From assembly GCA_028291765.1 (NCBI GenBank), contig JAQGNR010000155.1:1-41376 (forward strand): a stretch of DNA of 41,376 nt, read 5' to 3'. Below the pieces are notes generated by a model, which saw only the letters and a program-made list of their open reading frames with translations, did no database searches and was not told the origin of the DNA. Below, piece after piece: positions 39,811-41,376 of the stretch; within the stretch, counting starts at the first letter, position 1, and each line of letters opens with the position of its first letter. Origin of the DNA: Herbaspirillum sp. Lineage in GTDB: Bacteria; Pseudomonadota; Gammaproteobacteria; Burkholderiales; Burkholderiaceae_D. Position numbers and translations under genes: made by a program.

Positions 39811-39848
39811 GATATCTTTAAGATATCCAGTTTTTCGTAGATTGTCAA
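39811..39848 (-). promoter_or_regulatory. Promoter and palindromic operator of the toxin-antitoxin/caspase operon
   Basis: On the minus strand TTGACA (39843-39848) and TATCTT (39820-39825) are 17 bases apart. GATATCT-TTA-AGATATC (39811-39827) is a perfect 7-3-7 palindrome covering the -10 box, the expected site for autorepression by the antitoxin. Confidence 0.82.
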
Positions 39849-40496
39849 GTATCTAGCCCGAAAACTCAGAGGAGGGGAGCCACATTAGGTAGAGCGCCCG
39901 GCGTCCCGCCGCCGGGCTCGCGGGCGTTGCCCCGCGCCTCGTGCCGAGTCGCGGCCATTCGGCTTTGATCCCTGATGCCTCCGGCCGTCTCTTCGTTCCT
40001 GGCCTGCGCGCTGCGCTTGCCCTCCAGGGGATCGGCTCGTCAGCCCATCCCCGCCGCGCCTTGCTTGGCGCCCCTCGAATGCCGCCGAACAGGTTGCACC
40101 TGATCGGCCAACAACCATCCAGCTAGGCGTGCCGATGGCACGCAGAGGCGCTCGCCGCGCGGCGTTGGATTCAGCGCATCCCCTGGCCCATCGGCCGCTG
40201 TTCGTCTTTCCCCAAGTTCATCGCTTTTCCCCGCGACCTTAGCCCGCGGTGCCTGGCCGTCAAGGCGCGCAGGGCCGTGTCCTCGCTGCGCTGCGGGCCG
40301 CACCAACCCTGCGCTTCTTCCTTGACGGCCAGTCCCTCGCTGGCCCGGTTTTTCGCGGGCGATGAACTCAGGAAAGACGGCGGCAAACAGGGACCGGCCC
40401 AGGTCGCTGCGCCGAACCAACCAAAGCCACAACGGGCTCCGAATCTTGGAATCCGGTCAGCTTTGAAACCACAGCTTCAATCTCAGGAGAAAGACC
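39849..40496. other. GC-rich region without a convincing gene, many inverted repeats
   Basis: Several short overlapping frames exist but none has a ribosome site or recognisable protein. Hairpins seen: GCCCGGCG/CGCCGGGC (39896-39903, 39910-39917), GCGTGCC-GAT-GGCACGC (40127-40143), and a nested structure 40253-40332. The composition is clearly higher in GC than the toxin operon promoter to its left. It may be a structured RNA, a replication or transfer origin, or a long leader of the DUF932 gene. Confidence 0.5.
40253..40332. repeat. Nested inverted repeat (13 bp outer, 8 bp inner)
   Basis: The outer arms CTGGCCGTCAAGG (40253-40265) and CCTTGACGGCCAG (40320-40332) are perfect. The inner arms GCGCAGGG (40267-40274) and CCCTGCGC (40307-40314) are also perfect. 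Between them is a GC-rich 32-base apex. Confidence 0.85.
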
Positions 40497-41324
40497 ATGC
40501 AACTCAGTTCCCGTTTCGCTTCCCGCTCCCCCATGCTGCGCGCCGATCACCCGCTGTCGGATGAGCAAATCCGCGCCGTGGCCCCGTCCATCTTTGCCGA
40601 GGACAAGCACGAAAGCCGTTCTGACCGTTACCGCTACATAGCGACCGGCGCGGTGTTATCCGAATTGCGCAAGGAAGGATTCCAGCCCTTCATGGTGTGC
40701 CAGACCCGTGTGCGCGATGAAGGCAAGCGCGAGCACACCAAGCACATGGTGCGGCTGCGCCATGCCGACCAGATCAATGGTGCGGAGGCCAACGAAATCA
40801 TTCTGCTGAATTCGCACGATGGCACGAGCAGCTATCAAATGCTGGCGGGCATGTTCCGCTTTGTCTGCAAAAACGGCTTGGTGTGCGGCGACACCGTGGC
40901 CGATTTGCGCATCCCGCATAAAGGCGATGTGGTCGGGCAAGTGATTGAAGGCGCGTATGACGTGCTGGATGGCTTCGATCTGGTGCGCGAGCGCCGCGAC
41001 GAGATGCGCGCCATTACGCTGGACCTAAGCGAAGCCGAAGTGTTTGCCCATGCCGCGCTGTCCCTCAAGTACGACGACCCGACGACACCCGCGCCAATCA
41101 CCGAATCGCAATTGCTGATGCCGCGCCGCCGCGACGATGACCGGGCCGATCTGTGGAGCGCCTATAACCGGGTGCAGGAGAATTTAACGCAGGGCGGGCT
41201 GCATGGACGCACCGCCACCGGACGCAGGCATAGCACCCGGCCCATTCAAGGCATTGACCAGAACGTCAAGATCAACCGGGCTTTGTGGATGCTGGCCGAA
41301 GGCATGAAGCGGCTCAAGGCTTGA
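40497..41324 (+). CDS. DUF932-family protein of mobile elements
   Basis: A 275-aa protein of the DUF932 (plasmid/phage YfjQ-like) family. Features are RYRYIATGAVLSELRKEGFQPF, HMVRLRHADQI and EIILLNSHDGTSSYQMLAGMFRFVCKNGLVCGD, which are typical of the family. The function is unknown; members are frequent on plasmids and integrative conjugative elements. AGGAGA lies upstream of the ATG at 40497. It marks a return from defence cargo to element backbone. Confidence 0.88.
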   Translation: MQLSSRFASRSPMLRADHPLSDEQIRAVAPSIFAEDKHESRSDRYRYIATGAVLSELRKEGFQPFMVCQTRVRDEGKREHTKHMVRLRHADQINGAEANEIILLNSHDGTSSYQMLAGMFRFVCKNGLVCGDTVADLRIPHKGDVVGQVIEGAYDVLDGFDLVRERRDEMRAITLDLSEAEVFAHAALSLKYDDPTTPAPITESQLLMPRRRDDDRADLWSAYNRVQENLTQGGLHGRTATGRRHSTRPIQGIDQNVKINRALWMLAEGMKRLKA

Positions 41325-41338
41325 CCGGCTGAATCAGA

Positions 41339-41359
41339 GAGGGGGCGCAATGCCCCCTC
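41339..41359 (+). terminator. Hairpin after the DUF932 gene
   Basis: GAGGGGGC (41339-41346) pairs perfectly with GCCCCCTC (41352-41359) around a 5-base loop, 15 bases after the stop. No T-run follows, so termination strength is uncertain. Confidence 0.55.
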
Positions 41360-41376
41360 GACACCGAAGACATACA

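Noticed and set aside
40040..40432. Short frames in the structured GC-rich block
   Set aside because: The overlapping frames on both strands lack ribosome sites and recognisable protein features. The inverted repeats explain the region better.

Overview
The window looks like a Burkholderiales (betaproteobacterial) chromosome, most likely an Oxalobacteraceae relative (Herminiimonas/Collimonas/Janthinobacterium type). This is inferred from protein character and gene order, not from a search. Positions 1 to about 20909 are ordinary housekeeping backbone. From there to the right edge the sequence is a horizontally acquired island inserted at the 3' end of guaA. The far end of the island lies outside the window.

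Backbone (1-20909): rnr (5' cut off) and rlmB form a tandem pair. cysE follows, converging on a leftward cluster lpxH, ppiB, ppiA, an L,D-transpeptidase with a C-terminal NTF2-like domain, and a TPR/EKP-repeat periplasmic protein. Rightward then come cysS, an AlkA-type DNA glycosylase, accA and tilS. Small genes for a DUF3096 membrane peptide, a duplicated PsiF-type periplasmic protein and a tail-anchored coiled-coil protein precede a leftward CpxRA-like two-component system and smpB. Rightward ratA-rnfH, guaB and guaA complete this part. Notable non-coding structure includes a 56-bp near-perfect inverted repeat between cysE and lpxH, and three in-frame stop codons set in tandem 12-mers between rnr and rlmB.

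Island (about 20910-41376): a repeat-rich attachment region leads into a P4-type tyrosine integrase and a leftward AlpA-like regulator. A defence/conflict cargo follows. Rightward are an AbiEi/AbiEii toxin-antitoxin pair behind a clear sigma-70 promoter, an RloC-like SMC/ABC ATPase with a candidate C-terminal tRNase triad, an unknown 271-aa protein, a GHKL-ATPase fused to a PD-(D/E)xK-like domain, a HEPN-motif protein (R-x4-H), and a nuclease with an AbiJ-like N-terminal part. Facing it is one leftward operon: antitoxin, PemK/MazF-like toxin, caspase-like protease, CoiA-like zinc/nuclease protein, and a TrlF-type PHP+ATPase. Junctions in the first part of that operon are ATGA overlaps, and its promoter carries a palindrome over the -10 box.

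The right edge (about 39850-41376) is GC-rich. It holds about 600 bases without a convincing gene but with strong nested inverted repeats, then a DUF932 protein typical of plasmids and integrative elements. The best candidates for undescribed biology are the caspase/CoiA-like/TrlF operon behind a toxin-antitoxin module, the HEPN plus AbiJ-like nuclease pair, the 271-aa plus GHKL-nuclease pair, and the structured non-coding block before the DUF932 gene.
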